Counted from the stretch's first letter, positions 1-10,733 are shown. The stretch: DNA of 64,000 bases from Lepidodermella squamata (GCA_047495785.1 JBLDXI010000060.1:124001-188000); one strand, 5' to 3'. Program-made: numbers and translations. Notes: generated by a model not told the origin, from the letters alone.

Positions 1-247
1 TGTCATGCCCTACGCTTTGCTATTCGTCGCAGCTCAGCTATCAGCTGGAATCATTCTTACATTCTACACTCTCCTCGCTGTTTGCTTGGTATCTAAGCCG
101 TGGTTTCAACGCGAGGTGTTCGCCAAGGTCAAATATTTACCAACAATGGAGGTGATCAGAGTTTTTGATGCGATTTTCTATGGAGGTGGCGGGTTGATGC
201 TGTTCGCCATCGATTTATACATTTTCGGTCGAATGGTCTCGAAGTGA
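1..247 (+). CDS. Cys-loop ligand-gated ion channel, 3' end only (LG1)
   Basis: Partial gene cut by the window start; open from base 2 to a TGA at 245-247. The visible 81 residues are the end of the channel domain: M3 (AQLSAGIILTFYTLLAVCL), a very short basic linker, then M4 ending GRMVSK. The sequence is closely similar to the same region of the next gene (380-1897), so they are tandem paralogues. Family knowledge: pentameric ligand-gated channel of the plasma membrane. The agonist cannot be inferred because the ligand-binding domain and M2 lie outside the window. An AATAAA-like signal follows at about 301-308. Confidence 0.85.
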   Translation, partial: VMPYALLFVAAQLSAGIILTFYTLLAVCLVSKPWFQREVFAKVKYLPTMEVIRVFDAIFYGGGGLMLFAIDLYIFGRMVSK

Positions 248-379
248 ACATGCTGATAAATTATTTCATTGTTTTTAATTAATCTGACTGGAAAATATGA
301 AAAATAAACATCGCTGTGAATTCATTTCCTCTATAGAGCATTCCTGGCGCTAGGCCATGCACTGATTCAATAAAGGAAA

Positions 380-1897
380 ATGCTACTTCAACTCTTACTT
401 CTTAACCTCGTTTCGGCCGTAACCGCGCAAAATTTGTCGTACGTTCCGTATGGCGAGCAATTAAAAAGCTATTTCGCTGACAAGTGTAGCATTCTGTCGA
501 GCGCTCGCCCGGTGATAAACGGCAATGATACCATCGAAGTGCAATTTGTATTCAATCCGATGAGGCTCAGGGAGTTGAATGAGGTCGAGGAGAGGATAGA
601 CATCCTCATGTGTCTGATTTACGGATATCAGCACCCATGCGTAAAGTGGAACCCCGGCGATTGGGGCTGGACTCGGGAATTCAGAATTGATGCAGCCGAG
701 ACTTGGAAACCGTCAGTCTACTTGATAAACGGTGATGCCTCTGTCTCGCTGCGGGACGCCATTGATGACGCCGTTGGATACAGTTTCAGATTTAATGGCG
801 ACGCCCATCTATCCACAACAATTAGCTTTTCTACATTCTGTTTGCTGGAGTGTGAGTTTGAAATGAATTCTCCATCAACCCAATTTCATTTTTATTGGCA
901 TTTTAACCCTTTCACGGCGGGAAGGACGATTTCGGAATTTCGACTTTGTAAATTCACAGAAATTTGAATTTGATAAATTATTGATCGCCCTTTTGAGGAA
1001 TATTGCTTTTCGATGTTAGCTACAAGGTGTTGAGACCAGGACACCGTTATCTTGCATGGTCAGGACATACTAGCAATTTGAAAATTTGAAATCTCATGGG
1101 TTCCTGAGTATTTATTGATCGCCACCTATTTATCCACAACAGCAAGCTTTTCTACATTCTGTTTGCTGGAGTGAGTTTGAAATGAATTATCCCTTAGCCT
1201 AATTCAATTAATTTCAACCTAAAGCTTGACAAAATTCCCATTCGACACTCAAACATGCTCGATGATCTTCGAGTCGTTCGATAGCAATACAATTCAGCGG
1301 CTTAGGTTGCTGGAGTCAGCCTCTGGGATAACTGATTCAAAGGAGACGCCCTTCATCTCCCAAACATCTGTGTGGTCACTCGTTGGATTCACCCTTAACA
1401 ATTCCTCAGTCCGTTACGACTACATCCCAGGAAAAATGTTTGATCGAGTGTCTTTTCAAGTCATAGTCAGGCGTAAACCGGAATCGTATCTAATCAATAT
1501 CTTTTACCCTTCATTCGCGCTCTCAGGCCTGTTGTTTGGCTCGGCTTTGATCGCCCCAGATTCACCCGATCGAGCAACATTTTGCGTGACTCTGTTACTT
1601 GCTTTTTCTGTGCTTCAATCGAGTATTGTTGAGATGATCCCGAAATCTAGTGTCATTCCGTATGCTTTGGTATTTGTCACAGCTCAGCTTTCAGCTGGGA
1701 TACTCCTCACATTCTACTCACTTGCTACAGTTTGTATTGCGAGCCAGTCGAAGTTTAAGCGGAGAGTATTTAAGAATCGAAAATATTTGAATAGTGTGAC
1801 TCTGATAAGATTCATCGATTTAGTTGTCTTTTCAACAGGTGCCTTTTTGCTATTGTGGATTGATTGCTACGTTCTTGCACGAATGATGTGTAATTAA
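380..1897 (+). CDS. Cys-loop ligand-gated ion channel (LG2)
   Basis: Two exons, 380-849 and 1225-1897, join in phase 2 to give a 380-residue subunit. An N-terminal signal peptide precedes the ligand-binding domain, which carries DKC...ARPV, HPCVKWNPGDW and ETWKP. The splice rebuilds a canonical Cys-loop, CLLDLTKFPFDTQTC, with 13 residues between the cysteines. Four membrane segments follow; M2 starts after PDR, with an acid at -1', T6' and L9', which by family rules suggests a cation channel. The M3-M4 loop is only about 25 residues. The 375-base intron is unusually long because a piece of the exon 1 end is duplicated inside it (about 1128-1190). No paired loop-C cysteines are seen, so it is not a nicotinic alpha type. 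Confidence 0.85.
816..1190 (+). repeat. Intragenic duplication of an exon end in LG2
   Basis: The end of LG2 exon 1 with its splice donor (816-885) is repeated at about 1130-1200 inside the intron. Both copies read through ttctacattctgtttgctgg and on to the GTGAGTTTGAAATGAATT donor context, with only small differences (GTGTGAG versus GTGAG). The second donor is closer to consensus. Either copy could be spliced to the exon at 1225, but only the first is continuous with the ligand-binding domain reading frame as modelled. Confidence 0.7.
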
Positions 1898-2374
1898 TTT
1901 TTCTTTGCTGAAATTTGGCTGCCTTTCCAGGGCTGAGATGGATTTTCTACATTATACATGGTTGTCGAGGCGGGTTTTTTTTTTAAATAAATCAATCTGA
2001 TAATTCGCGTAATTCGCTGATAATTAAGAGTTCTTAAATGCTCGAACGTTCGAATGAGTTGTTACCAAAGTCGAGAGTGTTCTCTTTGCTACTGCGTTCG
2101 CCGAAATCCTGCCCATTTGCTTTGGGTTTGGGTTCGAATTGTTAGTATATTGTTAGTAGGAAAAATCAAAATATTGATCCACTTGTTTACATGAAGCCGC
2201 TTGAGAAGGCAAATCCTTGGAGTGGATTTCACTTTATTATGTCAGAGTTTTATTTTACCAGGAAATTCGCTGAAAGACCGCTATGTTCGGAGTTCGGAAT
2301 TTATGAACTATTGCAGAGAAGTTTTCCGATATCCGACCTAAGGCTATACGAAGAGAGAGCCTGTTGATCATAAC
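1898..2374. other. Intergenic stretch
   Basis: Holds an AATAAA signal for LG2 near 1985 after a T-run. The rest is AT-rich sequence upstream of LG3; no other gene or repeat is recognised. Confidence 0.5.
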
Positions 2375-2851
2375 ATGTTGTTCGTTGTAATCATACTGTC
2401 GCTATGCGCTCGAGTGGTGATGTCCACTGAAGACGTATTTTCGCCTTACGAGGAGCAGTTGAAGCAACATTTCTTAAATAAATGCGGAATTTCGTCAAAG
2501 GCAAGGCCTGCTAAGCGCGCCAATGAGACAATCGAAATTACTTTCGTTCTAAACCCGGTCCGTTTTCGGCGGCTCGACGAACTCGAGGAGAGACTTGATG
2601 TTATCGTTGATGTGACGATGAACTATCAACATCCCTGCGTGAGGTGGGACCCTAGAGATTGGAAAGATGCTGATTACTTTGGTTTAGGAGCATCCGAAAC
2701 ATGGATTCCGTCAGTAATTATTAAGAATGCAGATTCTGATAGTACTGACCTGAAAGAACTTTACGCCAAGTCTGGCGATGCAAAATTCATGTTGGATGGA
2801 AGCGTAGTTCTAGCATCAACGGTCAGCCTGTCTACATTCTGCTTGCTAAAG
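2375..2851 (+). pseudogene. Cys-loop receptor, ligand-binding domain only (LG3)
   Basis: A signal peptide and a complete ligand-binding exon are present: NKC...ARPA, HPCVRWDPRDW, ETWIPS, ending at FCLLK with a GTATGC donor. It aligns throughout with LG2 exon 1. The expected second exon (KFPFDTQ Cys-loop half and M1-M4) is not found downstream; instead foldback repeats begin within about 100 bases. If unspliced, the frame runs to a stop at 2923. Most likely a 3'-truncated pseudogene of the LG1/LG2 tandem array. A secreted ligand-binding-domain-only protein, as in molluscan acetylcholine-binding protein, is possible but the second Cys-loop cysteine would be missing. Confidence 0.7.
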
Positions 2852-2953
2852 TATGCCATAATATTTTTATTACTCTCGTTCGCCAATTACGCTCAATTTG
2901 GCGTTCGATTATATGAACGCTAATGCTAACGCCGCACTGCCACATGTCAAAAT

Positions 2954-3000
2954 GTCCGAAAACCTCTTAGTACGGCGGCCGCACTAAGAGGTTTTCGGAC
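2954..3000. repeat. Perfect-type hairpin, 19-base arms
   Basis: The left arm GTCCGAAAACCTCTTAGT is repeated inverted at the right end, with a GC-rich spacer. It lies just after the broken LG3 exon and may mark a foldback insertion that removed the rest of the gene. Confidence 0.8.
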
Positions 3001-3181
3001 ACGAAAAACTGAAGTCAGACTCATAAGGGGCGAAGTTCATCGTTTTAAATTTAATGAGATGAATCATGTCATTATTTTCCGCCCAAATATTTATTTGCTA
3101 TCTCTGTGTAATTTTCTGCTGCCATTGAGCCATTGAGGTTGCCATTGAGCTGCCATTTCATCAGCTGAATTCATCTTTAAA

Positions 3182-3480
3182 GATGCATCTCCTCTTTGTA
3201 GCGTCTCATTAGCGCGGTTTCCGAGACGCTACAAAGAGGAGATGCAAAAATATTTGCAGCTTAAACAAAAATATTTTTGCATCTCCTCTTTGTAGCGTCT
3301 CGGAAACCGCGCTAATGGCGCAAAATAAAATGCAAATAAAATGGCGCAAAAAGTAGTGATTACTACTTTTTGCGCCATTTTATTTTTGTCATCTTTGAAA
3401 CTTCTAAACTTTTTAAATCTAAATTATTAAACAACTTCGAATTGAGCCCCGCCATTTTTTTTAAGCTGCAAATATTTTTG
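3182..3480. repeat. Nested foldback repeats
   Basis: Three copies of a 23-24 base unit, GCATCTCCTCTTTGTAGCG plus TCTC, occur at about 3184 (+), 3222 (-) and 3280 (+). A second inverted pair (ATTAGCGCGGTTTCC and its complement) sits between them. A third hairpin centred near 3362 has arms AAAATGGCGCAAAAAGTAGT. A TTAAGCTGCAAATATTTTTG segment at 3461-3480 is inverted relative to 3246-3266. The pattern fits repeated insertion of foldback or MITE elements into one another. Confidence 0.75.
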
Positions 3481-3792
3481 AATATTAATGAGGAGAAAAG
3501 TGAACACGTCTTCATGTCTGCCGGCGTGCTCTGAGTGCGGCGTCCTATCTACGTCACACGCATTTTGGTTGAGGTCGATTGGCAAACAGCAGCAGCTTTG
3601 CTGGAGGAAAGCCTAAAAGATATTTTCATTGTAGCTGATCTCACGATATCTGGGAGCAGCGTACATTGAACGATTTGGTTGCGACAAATCTTGAGATGGA
3701 TGCTATCGACTACGTGTCAAGCTACGTTATTGACCATGAGGAATATTTGGAATTTGAGCCTCAACAATTGAAAAAGGGCTTTTTGTTAACTG

Positions 3793-4149
3793 CCGTTAAT
3801 TGGCGACGAGGACCCTTACGAGGCACCTGAAAGAGGTTATTTTGATGTTAGCTACAAACTGCAACTGAAAACTGGGGGGGGGGGGGGGCGTATTCTTCAT
3901 CTCAGAAAATGGACATATGCCCAAAATGTGGCCTATTGTCACATTTCTGCCAGAACAGAGCCGGTCGAGGCTTTGATGGTGGAAGTTCCTCGCTCAAATA
4001 CAACTGATATTGAATCGATGGTTATGGGAGTTGGGAATTTCAACAATCAGGGATTTCGAGCAGCGCTTTACTCGGTGACTGTTATTTTCGAACTACAAGG
4101 AAACCTCTGCCGTTGTCATGATTCCTGCCCAATGTCACCCCAGCGGTAA
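3793..4149 (+). pseudogene. Unrecognised coding fragment
   Basis: An open frame reads from about 3793 (PLIGDEDPYEAPERGYFD...) to a stop at 4147-4149, ending with a cysteine-containing tail GNLCRCHDSCPMS. A G-run at 3874-3888 lies within it, and the region upstream (3600-3790) is open only in a different frame. No start codon with a signal peptide or a splice acceptor is convincing. I do not recognise the family. Composition looks protein-like, so it may be a gene fragment broken by the G-run or by an indel. Confidence 0.3.
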
Positions 4150-4255
4150 TCTTATTTATAGTCATGGGATCAATTACTAGAGTAGAATTTTCATAATAAT
4201 GACTGAAGCAATGACTGAAACAATTTCACCCTGGATAAAAAGTCATTAAACTCTA

Positions 4256-4697
4256 TCACAAGTAAACAAATTTACTGAGTAGAAGTGTTACAAAGCTTGG
4301 TACGAGAATCGAAGTAATCTTTGCAAGATTTAGAGTCGAAGCATTACAGTAGTCAGGCCAATTGCAGTAGCATGCTCGATAAGGCGAGCCATCTTGATCT
4401 CTGCCATCCTTGCAGCCAACTGATTCCGTGGCTTTCGACAAGCACAGGCGATCGATGTGCTCAGGATAGTTCAATGGCTTTGATTCAATCTTGCCGCATA
4501 GTACACATCCCATTTCTTCGCGGACGTTGTTGTTCGTTCCTGCCCAGCACTTCAAACTAGCTGCGACCGATAATTTTCGAGAACAATTCTAGAGATAATG
4601 AGGAAGACTTACCTACTTGCCCCGATATGAATAGGAGCAGAAGTGTCACGGCAACAAATTTAGAATTTGAAGTTAATCGAAATAGCCTGTAGCCCAT
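4256..4697 (-). CDS. Ly6/three-finger GPI-anchored protein
   Basis: Two exons on the minus strand, 4697-4613 and 4560-4256, join in phase 1 to give 129 residues. Exon 1 encodes a signal peptide (VAVTLLLLFISGQV core). Exon 2 encodes the three-finger domain starting LKCWAGT, with GCVLCGK, RLC and the diagnostic ACYCNWPDYCN end, then a hydrophobic tail typical of a GPI signal. Expected at the outer plasma membrane. It is head-to-head with the FMO gene, sharing a 700-base upstream region. The partner or ligand is unknown. Confidence 0.8.
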
Positions 4698-5402
4698 TAA
4701 ATAATGAAACGTGTATAAAACATGTAATTTGATGCTTTAGACTCGATAGGTCGAGTTTTCTGGCCTGGTTGTTGGTGACATGGCACAATGATGCATGCTT
4801 ATCGTTTTGTAGTAATCGCAATGTGTTGTTTTCTCCTTATCAGTACTGTATGCCTGCATACATATTTGTTTGCTTGATGCAGATTAGCTCCGAACTCAAG
4901 GCACTATTTTACCTCTAACGCCCGCTTTGCGACATGTGATAGCAATATATGTCAGCCAAGTATTCAGCAATCCTACATGGAAGTGACTGAATGGTATATA
5001 AATGAATAAATGAATTTTTGCTTGGGTATTTCTAGGAAAAGAAGGAAATTTGCCTAAATTCGTATAACCATAATTTGAATTTTTTGAAACCCTTTATTAA
5101 TTGATGAAGCTCGTTACGAAGACTTAAAAAATGCAATCATTGGGATTTTTTGGGAATTTATAGCGAAAATTGTGAATCCAGTATCAATTCATTTAAAAAT
5201 TGGTAATAACTACTTTGTTGTTGTTGTTGTTGTTGTAATCAGTGGTCCGTGTCAAGTCCGTTTAAGTATTGTCCGACATTGAATATGCACTGCGAAGCGA
5301 GACAAGATAACCATATATAAATGATTACCCACTAACAGATAAAATAAAAATTGGGCTAGTTGGACATATTAGACAACTTCATACTCGAAATTTTCGCCTT
5401 TT
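4698..5402. other. Divergent intergenic region with a TTG microsatellite
   Basis: Shared upstream region of the minus-strand Ly6 gene and the FMO gene. It contains seven TTG units at 5215-5235. No other element is recognised. Confidence 0.6.
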
Positions 5403-6731
5403 GTGATGCCCAAAACCAGGATAGCCGTGATCGGCGCTGGACCAGCTGGTCTAGTCACCCTAAAGGTTCTTCAAGAGCGGTTCACAGCCCGGAACCCAGA
5501 TCAATTTGAAATCGTATGCTACGAGGGCTCTGACCAGTTGGGCGGCGAGTGGATCATCGCCTCGGACAAACCAGACACGGCGAAATTCGGCTTCCCAGTG
5601 CAGAGCTCGACATACCAAGAGATGAAAGCTAACATCTTCACGCATGACATGGAGCTTACGCTTGACTTCCGATTTCCTGATACTATCCCTTCCTACCCAG
5701 TTCGAACTCAGGTGTTGGAGTACTTCCGAAATTACGCTAGGCATTTCGAGCTGGAAAAGTTCATGAAATTCAAGCATTTGGTAACAAACACCCGGCGAGC
5801 AGATGGTGGTAGTTCGAAACTGATTCTAGAACTCGTAAATGTGACTGATGAAACAAAATTCGAGGAAGAGTTTGACTACGTATTCCACTGTTGCGGGCAA
5901 CATCGATTGCCAAAGATTCCAACTGAATACGACCTTGACAAATTCACCGGCGAGGTTCTTCACTACCATAATATGCTCGACCCGCATCGATTTGCTGGGA
6001 AAACAGTCGTTGTAGTCGGCGGAGGTTTCGGAGCTATGGATATGGTACTTACACTGTGGAACATCGCTAAGAAAGTCATCCTATCCTGGCACAACTATCG
6101 GCCAACTTGGGGCGTGAAGAATGCCGAGGAGATCGACATGAGGCCGCGTATTGTTCGCGGCGTAGATAGAGCAATCTATTTCGCAGACGAAAGCTTCTAC
6201 GAGAATGTTGATTCCGTCTTGTATGCGACTGGTTTCTTCCCGAATCATCCACTTTCGCCTGAGTTGCAGCTTGATTTCACGAAATCTTCCACTCTATTTC
6301 CGCTGTACAAAAACGTGGTGCATCCAAGATGTCCGTCGATTTTCTTCGTTGGCAAGCAGTCTTCGATGATTTGCAGCTCAATGCGATTTCATGCTGAACT
6401 GGGCGCGGCAGTGATTGATGGCCGGGTTCAACTTCCGTCCGAAAACGAGATGCTGACTGCAATCGACGAATGGCACGAACGATGGCGGCCCATCATTGCG
6501 AAGAGTCCTACCTTGGATTTGACCAAGTATTCGCCTGTCAATGAAATGGATGGCGAGCTGGTTGATTCAATCGCTGAGATGACACGGGTGCAACGACGGG
6601 CCCTGCTGAAATGCTTCTATGCGATGATAAAAACAAGACGGAATGACGTATTTCGGTGTAGATACTACAAACTAGCGCCTAATGTTGACGAAGAGAGCTG
6701 TTCGGTGGACGAGGCTCTTTATTACGATTGA
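5403..6731 (+). CDS. Flavin-containing monooxygenase
   Basis: Intronless 442-residue enzyme. The FAD-binding fold starts at once with VIGAGPAGL (residues about 8-16). The FMO signature region FTGEVLHYHNM lies near residue 180, the NADPH-binding glycine motif VVVVGGGFGAMD near 200, and the YATGF motif near 275. Family role: NADPH- and oxygen-dependent oxidation of soft nucleophiles (N or S) in xenobiotic or endogenous metabolism. It lacks the long hydrophobic C-terminal anchor of vertebrate FMOs, so it may be soluble or loosely membrane-bound. The absence of introns in an intron-containing neighbourhood could reflect retroposition or intron loss. Either of two adjacent ATGs (5403 or 5406) may be used. 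Confidence 0.9.
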   Translation: MMPKTRIAVIGAGPAGLVTLKVLQERFTARNPDQFEIVCYEGSDQLGGEWIIASDKPDTAKFGFPVQSSTYQEMKANIFTHDMELTLDFRFPDTIPSYPVRTQVLEYFRNYARHFELEKFMKFKHLVTNTRRADGGSSKLILELVNVTDETKFEEEFDYVFHCCGQHRLPKIPTEYDLDKFTGEVLHYHNMLDPHRFAGKTVVVVGGGFGAMDMVLTLWNIAKKVILSWHNYRPTWGVKNAEEIDMRPRIVRGVDRAIYFADESFYENVDSVLYATGFFPNHPLSPELQLDFTKSSTLFPLYKNVVHPRCPSIFFVGKQSSMICSSMRFHAELGAAVIDGRVQLPSENEMLTAIDEWHERWRPIIAKSPTLDLTKYSPVNEMDGELVDSIAEMTRVQRRALLKCFYAMIKTRRNDVFRCRYYKLAPNVDEESCSVDEALYYD

Positions 6732-6986
6732 GCATCAAGGCAATAATTAAAACAGTGATTTGTGTTTTCATCTATTGAGACAGTTTAGTGAATAAATTTG
6801 AATCATAACCGTTTTGAATGTTAGTCGCATGGCTGATAGGCTTCACATTATTCTAGGATGAAGCGAGCTTTCAAGCTTTGAACTCGGTTGCTGAGATAAG
6901 CTCGTCGTGGAAATTATGGCAGGTGTTTCCCACGTCCAATTCCACAGGCAGTTAGATTGCTTGTAGTCATTCTCACTTCAAGTAAA

Positions 6987-9749
6987 ATGCCTCCCCTAAC
7001 ATTACACGTTTTTGTCTTACTTGTTGCGCTATCTTATGCTGGTATGTCGCTAAGTTTCTTGAAAATCAGCTCTTGTTCAAAATGTCTTTTTTAGATGCCT
7101 TGAGATGTTTGGTCGGCACGCAGCAAAATGGCGTTCAAAACGTTGTAGAATCAAACAACACTTGTCTATGGTGCGTAACTTCAACAGCAACGAGTTCTGG
7201 GTCTACGGTTATCCTGCACCAGTGCTTGACCAGTCCTGCACCTGAGTCGAGTGATTCATGCCAATCTACCAACATCACTGGCTTTGAAATCAAAACTTGC
7301 TTCTGTAATAGCGCAGATTTTTGCAATGCTGGCAATACGTTGAAGTGCCACGACGGTGTTGACAGCTTCAAAGAACGGGCCGATTGCATGCAATTTTCGA
7401 ATTTTAAAACCGATTTTTACGAACATTTGAATATATAGTGCATGCGGGATGTTGGAATCGCGAAACACCTTGCAGCGATGCAGAGCAATTCGATTGCTAA
7501 GGATCGAATCCCTTTCGCCCTAATGAGCCTCTGTCCCTCGCATCTGCAAACAGGCGCATTCCTAGAGCAATTCAATTTCATCGGGGTAAGTTTGTGTTAA
7601 CTTGAGAGGAATAACTATAATCAAATCCTGAATTAAAGATCGCACCAGTCACTACAACGACCGATGTCCACGAAAATCGTCGTCTCTACTGCAATTTCTT
7701 TATCCTGACGCCAAATACATTTGAATTCTATGCATCTATCGCGGCTTACACAGCCGTAATGGGCTGGAAGAAGATAGCGGTCATTTCCGAGATTGCTGAC
7801 TACCAAGGCCGCGTAGAAACAGCATTTGCGGACTTGCTGGAGCGAAAATACGACATAAAACTTACGGGTCTGTTCAAATTAATACAGGCCAACGGAATAC
7901 CTGAATCCGAGGATGTTCGAAAGGGATTAGAGGGAATAGATAAGCTGGATCCTCGAGTAATCTACGTCCCATCTATAGCCCCTGTTCGAGTTGCTTGCTG
8001 GTTGTATCGCTATGGAATTTACAGACCGAATTACGGGATATTTTTCCCTGGAATGTTCATGTTCCGCCCAAATGACCCGTTGAGATACAGCTGGTGCACT
8101 GAACAGATGATGAGAGCCGTCCTGCAGAGCGCACTGCCTTTCATGATGGCCAGTTCGATGTACCTAGACGAGAGCCAAAAGGACTCGTTAGGCAACTCGG
8201 GTTCTGATTTTGACTCATTCCTTTCAGCGAGCATTCAGAACCCGGAAACTAACAGCGTTTATTCAACAAGGCATTATTGCTACGATAATGTTCTAGTCGC
8301 GGCTCACGTTCTCAATACCACTGAAACATATCTTCGTCAAAATAACCAAACTCTATCTGACTGGGTTACTAGTGGCGAAACTTTCAAGACCAACGGAAGT
8401 TACATTGTAGAAACAATGAAGAAAGCACTTTTCACGACTCGAGCCACTGCTAAGTTTGGCGAGGCTGGATTTGAGGCTAACACAACATTGAACACGGCTG
8501 GCAGCGTCTATATTGCGTTTTTTCGTTACGTCCTCGCCTCGCCCACTTCTAACGATTTCTCCCTACTTCCAATCGCAATTTACGATACTCGATGGAAAAC
8601 GGTAACTATAGGGCCTGAAAAAATGGTTTGGGCAACGCGAAGTGGTAATCCGCCGACTGATTCGGTTCGCATTGTGCCTCTGATCGAAGATTTGATTTCG
8701 ATTGAAGCTTACAGTACTGTTACTGCTATCTGCTGCTTGGAGCTCATCTGCGTGATTGCTGTCTCCATTGCGCATTATTTCATTAGGCAGGATAATGCGA
8801 AGCTTGTCGCTTTTGTATTGATGGGGGATGTGTTTCTTTTGTTGAGTTTTTTAATTCAGCCGCTTCAATATTCTGACACCTTACACCTACACTGCATGGC
8901 AGCGTACATTTTCCTATTCCTAGGGATCGGAAGTCTGCTCCACGGTGTTGTTGCTCGTCTCGAGCTTGGCAGGTCACTTTTGATCAAAACAGTTAGGGGA
9001 AGTGCCAGTAGAGCAGGAAGCTGGAAACGCAGGAAAATCTCAACGAAAGAAGCTTCAACTAATCCGATATACCAGCTTGATTCGAATAACAGAAATCCAA
9101 ACTTGGTTGTTGCGAATGCTAGCAGAAAATCAATAGAAAAGCCACTAATCTACCTAGGTTGCTTAGTTTTGGCTATAATTTTCTGTTTGTTATTGGTTTG
9201 GTTCCTGGTTGACCCTATTTTATCCAGAAAAAGCACCAGTGCCGTAATCCCGTCTCGCGACGATGATTCGCTTGCTTATGAGCACATTACCCATCAATGC
9301 GAGTTCGGTCCCACGCTCACTTCGACAGTCATTATGGCTGTGATTCTTACTGGCTTTGGGCTGTTAATCCTACGTGGAGCATTATTGGCCTACACTTTGA
9401 ACTCTTCGGTAAAGCAATCAACGGGGGGCATGATTCATCAAATCAGAATTGTCATCAAATGTTCCTACGCAATAGCTTTGTTGTTGGTTTGCGGAGCAGT
9501 TGTAGCCGGTGGGATTTTCAAGAATCAAAGCAGCCAACGACTCGCCATCTCGGTGATGAATTTCGCATGTGTCGCCATCACATTGATTGCTTCATTCGCT
9601 TCATTGGTAATTACATTTTCTAAGGCTACAATTTCTCGCTGATTATAACATTTTAACATCCATTTCAGAGTTTGAAGCCTGACGTTGAAGTAATGATTCC
9701 AACGAGAAGTAGGATTACCACAACATCGCTATCTCAGAGCGGCCGCTAG
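6987..9749 (+). CDS. Ly6 domain joined to GABA-B-like class C receptor
   Basis: Best model has exons 6987-7041, 7095-7357, 7439-7585, 7639-9606 and 9669-9749 (837 residues). Exons 1-2 give a signal peptide and a Ly6 domain (ALRCLVG ... TCFCNSADFCNAG) without the usual GPI tail. Exons 3-4 encode the rest of a Venus-flytrap domain: KDRIPFALM, then APVTTTTD, MGWKKIAVI, and a CWLYRYGIY stretch like the GABA-B receptor. Seven membrane segments follow, with the last intron after TM7 and a short tail. The N-terminal flytrap portion seen in the paralogue at 50.4-52.3 kb is missing. The exon 2-3 junction (CHDG to CMRD, 81-base intron) is in frame but unproven; otherwise this is a Ly6 gene followed by a 5'-truncated receptor. 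Confidence 0.6.
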
Positions 9750-10359
9750 CAGCCTATTAAATCGAAAAGCAACAGAGCGCGCGAGCGATCAAAAATATTC
9801 CGAATATCATTCGGCTATAACGAACAATATGTGTACTGTCGTTCGGAAGCAAGAAGTGCTGTAGTTTCATCATATTTGAATAAGTATACGCTATTTTTCT
9901 ATATTTTTTTCCGCATGTAATAAAGTGCATACATCTCCAACAATCGGTAGAAAATAATGCAAATTTGCTATGCATAGATGGAATCTATCAAGGATGATGA
10001 TTATGGTTCGACTACTCATGAGTTCAGGCGAGGGAAGAAGGAGGTGGGAAGCTTCAAAATAAACGATCGCACGATCTTTTGCAATTAAAATTCTAAAGGA
10101 AACCTTCAATGTAACCGAGACTAACATCAATCTTCTAATTCATCTTACCTTGAGAAAGAAAGGTTGCAGACCAATAACCTCGGGCAATATCACGAACAAG
10201 CCCACGCGACATTTCACGCATTTCAAAAGACAGGAGAACGTTCTAATTTCCCTAATTAGATTGCAGGTTCCATCATCATTCCGCGCATCATATGATAACG
10301 TGATATCATATGATACAGCCACAATTGACACTTTTTTGTGGCTGTATTTTTCCAAGACC
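9750..10359. other. Intergenic stretch downstream of the GABA-B-like gene
   Basis: AT-rich; a candidate AATAAA lies in the first kilobase after the receptor. No gene recognised; the small open frames here lack conserved features. Confidence 0.4.
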
Positions 10360-10500
10360 GCGCATTGCAAAGGTATTTTATGCAGCTAATCAGCAGCTCA
10401 TCTGAATCACTGTCTCTCATTAATCTCTCATCGCAAGAATTGATTAATTTTACTGGGAAACTCATTGGAGACGCTTGGATAACAGCTTCGCAGGACCGAA
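10360..10500 (+). pseudogene. Truncated copy of the GPCR gene start
   Basis: The segment from TATGCAGCTAATCA through ...ACTGGGAAACTCATTGGAGA resembles the 5' end of the rhodopsin-like receptor at about 12070-12185, including the coding start (NFTG.IIGDAWI in both). The similarity stops after about 140 bases and the transmembrane exons are absent; a transposon remnant follows from about 10515. It is a broken tandem duplicate. Confidence 0.65.
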
Positions 10501-10514
10501 GCTGTACAATAAAC

Positions 10515-10733
10515 GTAAATCCACTTGAGCAATCTCTTCACGCATGTAGTCACAGGTGGAAGGCAGTAGCTATAGTTTTTTTCCGGCGGTTTTAACTGTT
10601 GATCCAGGTACTCTTCAGACTGAATGATTAGGTTTTAGGTTCGGAAAAATAAATGGCTGACCCTAAATACGAGGCAGGACTCGGATCTCGTTTGAAAAAA
10701 ATACAGGGCAGTGTCTTAAATATTAAAATACGG
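10515..10733. mobile_element. Truncated copy of TA-inserting MITE family D
   Basis: It matches 53666-53879 (shared CTTGAGCAA, CACAGGTGG, GGCAGTAGCTATAG, ACTGTTGATC and AATACAGGGCAG blocks) and ends in TAAAATACGG followed by TA. The left half is absent; it abuts the GPCR fragment. Confidence 0.65.

Noticed and set aside
7073-7438. Free-standing 121-residue Ly6 protein
   Set aside because: It would begin inside the intron, lack a signal peptide and GPI tail; the spliced model with the exon at 6987 explains it better.
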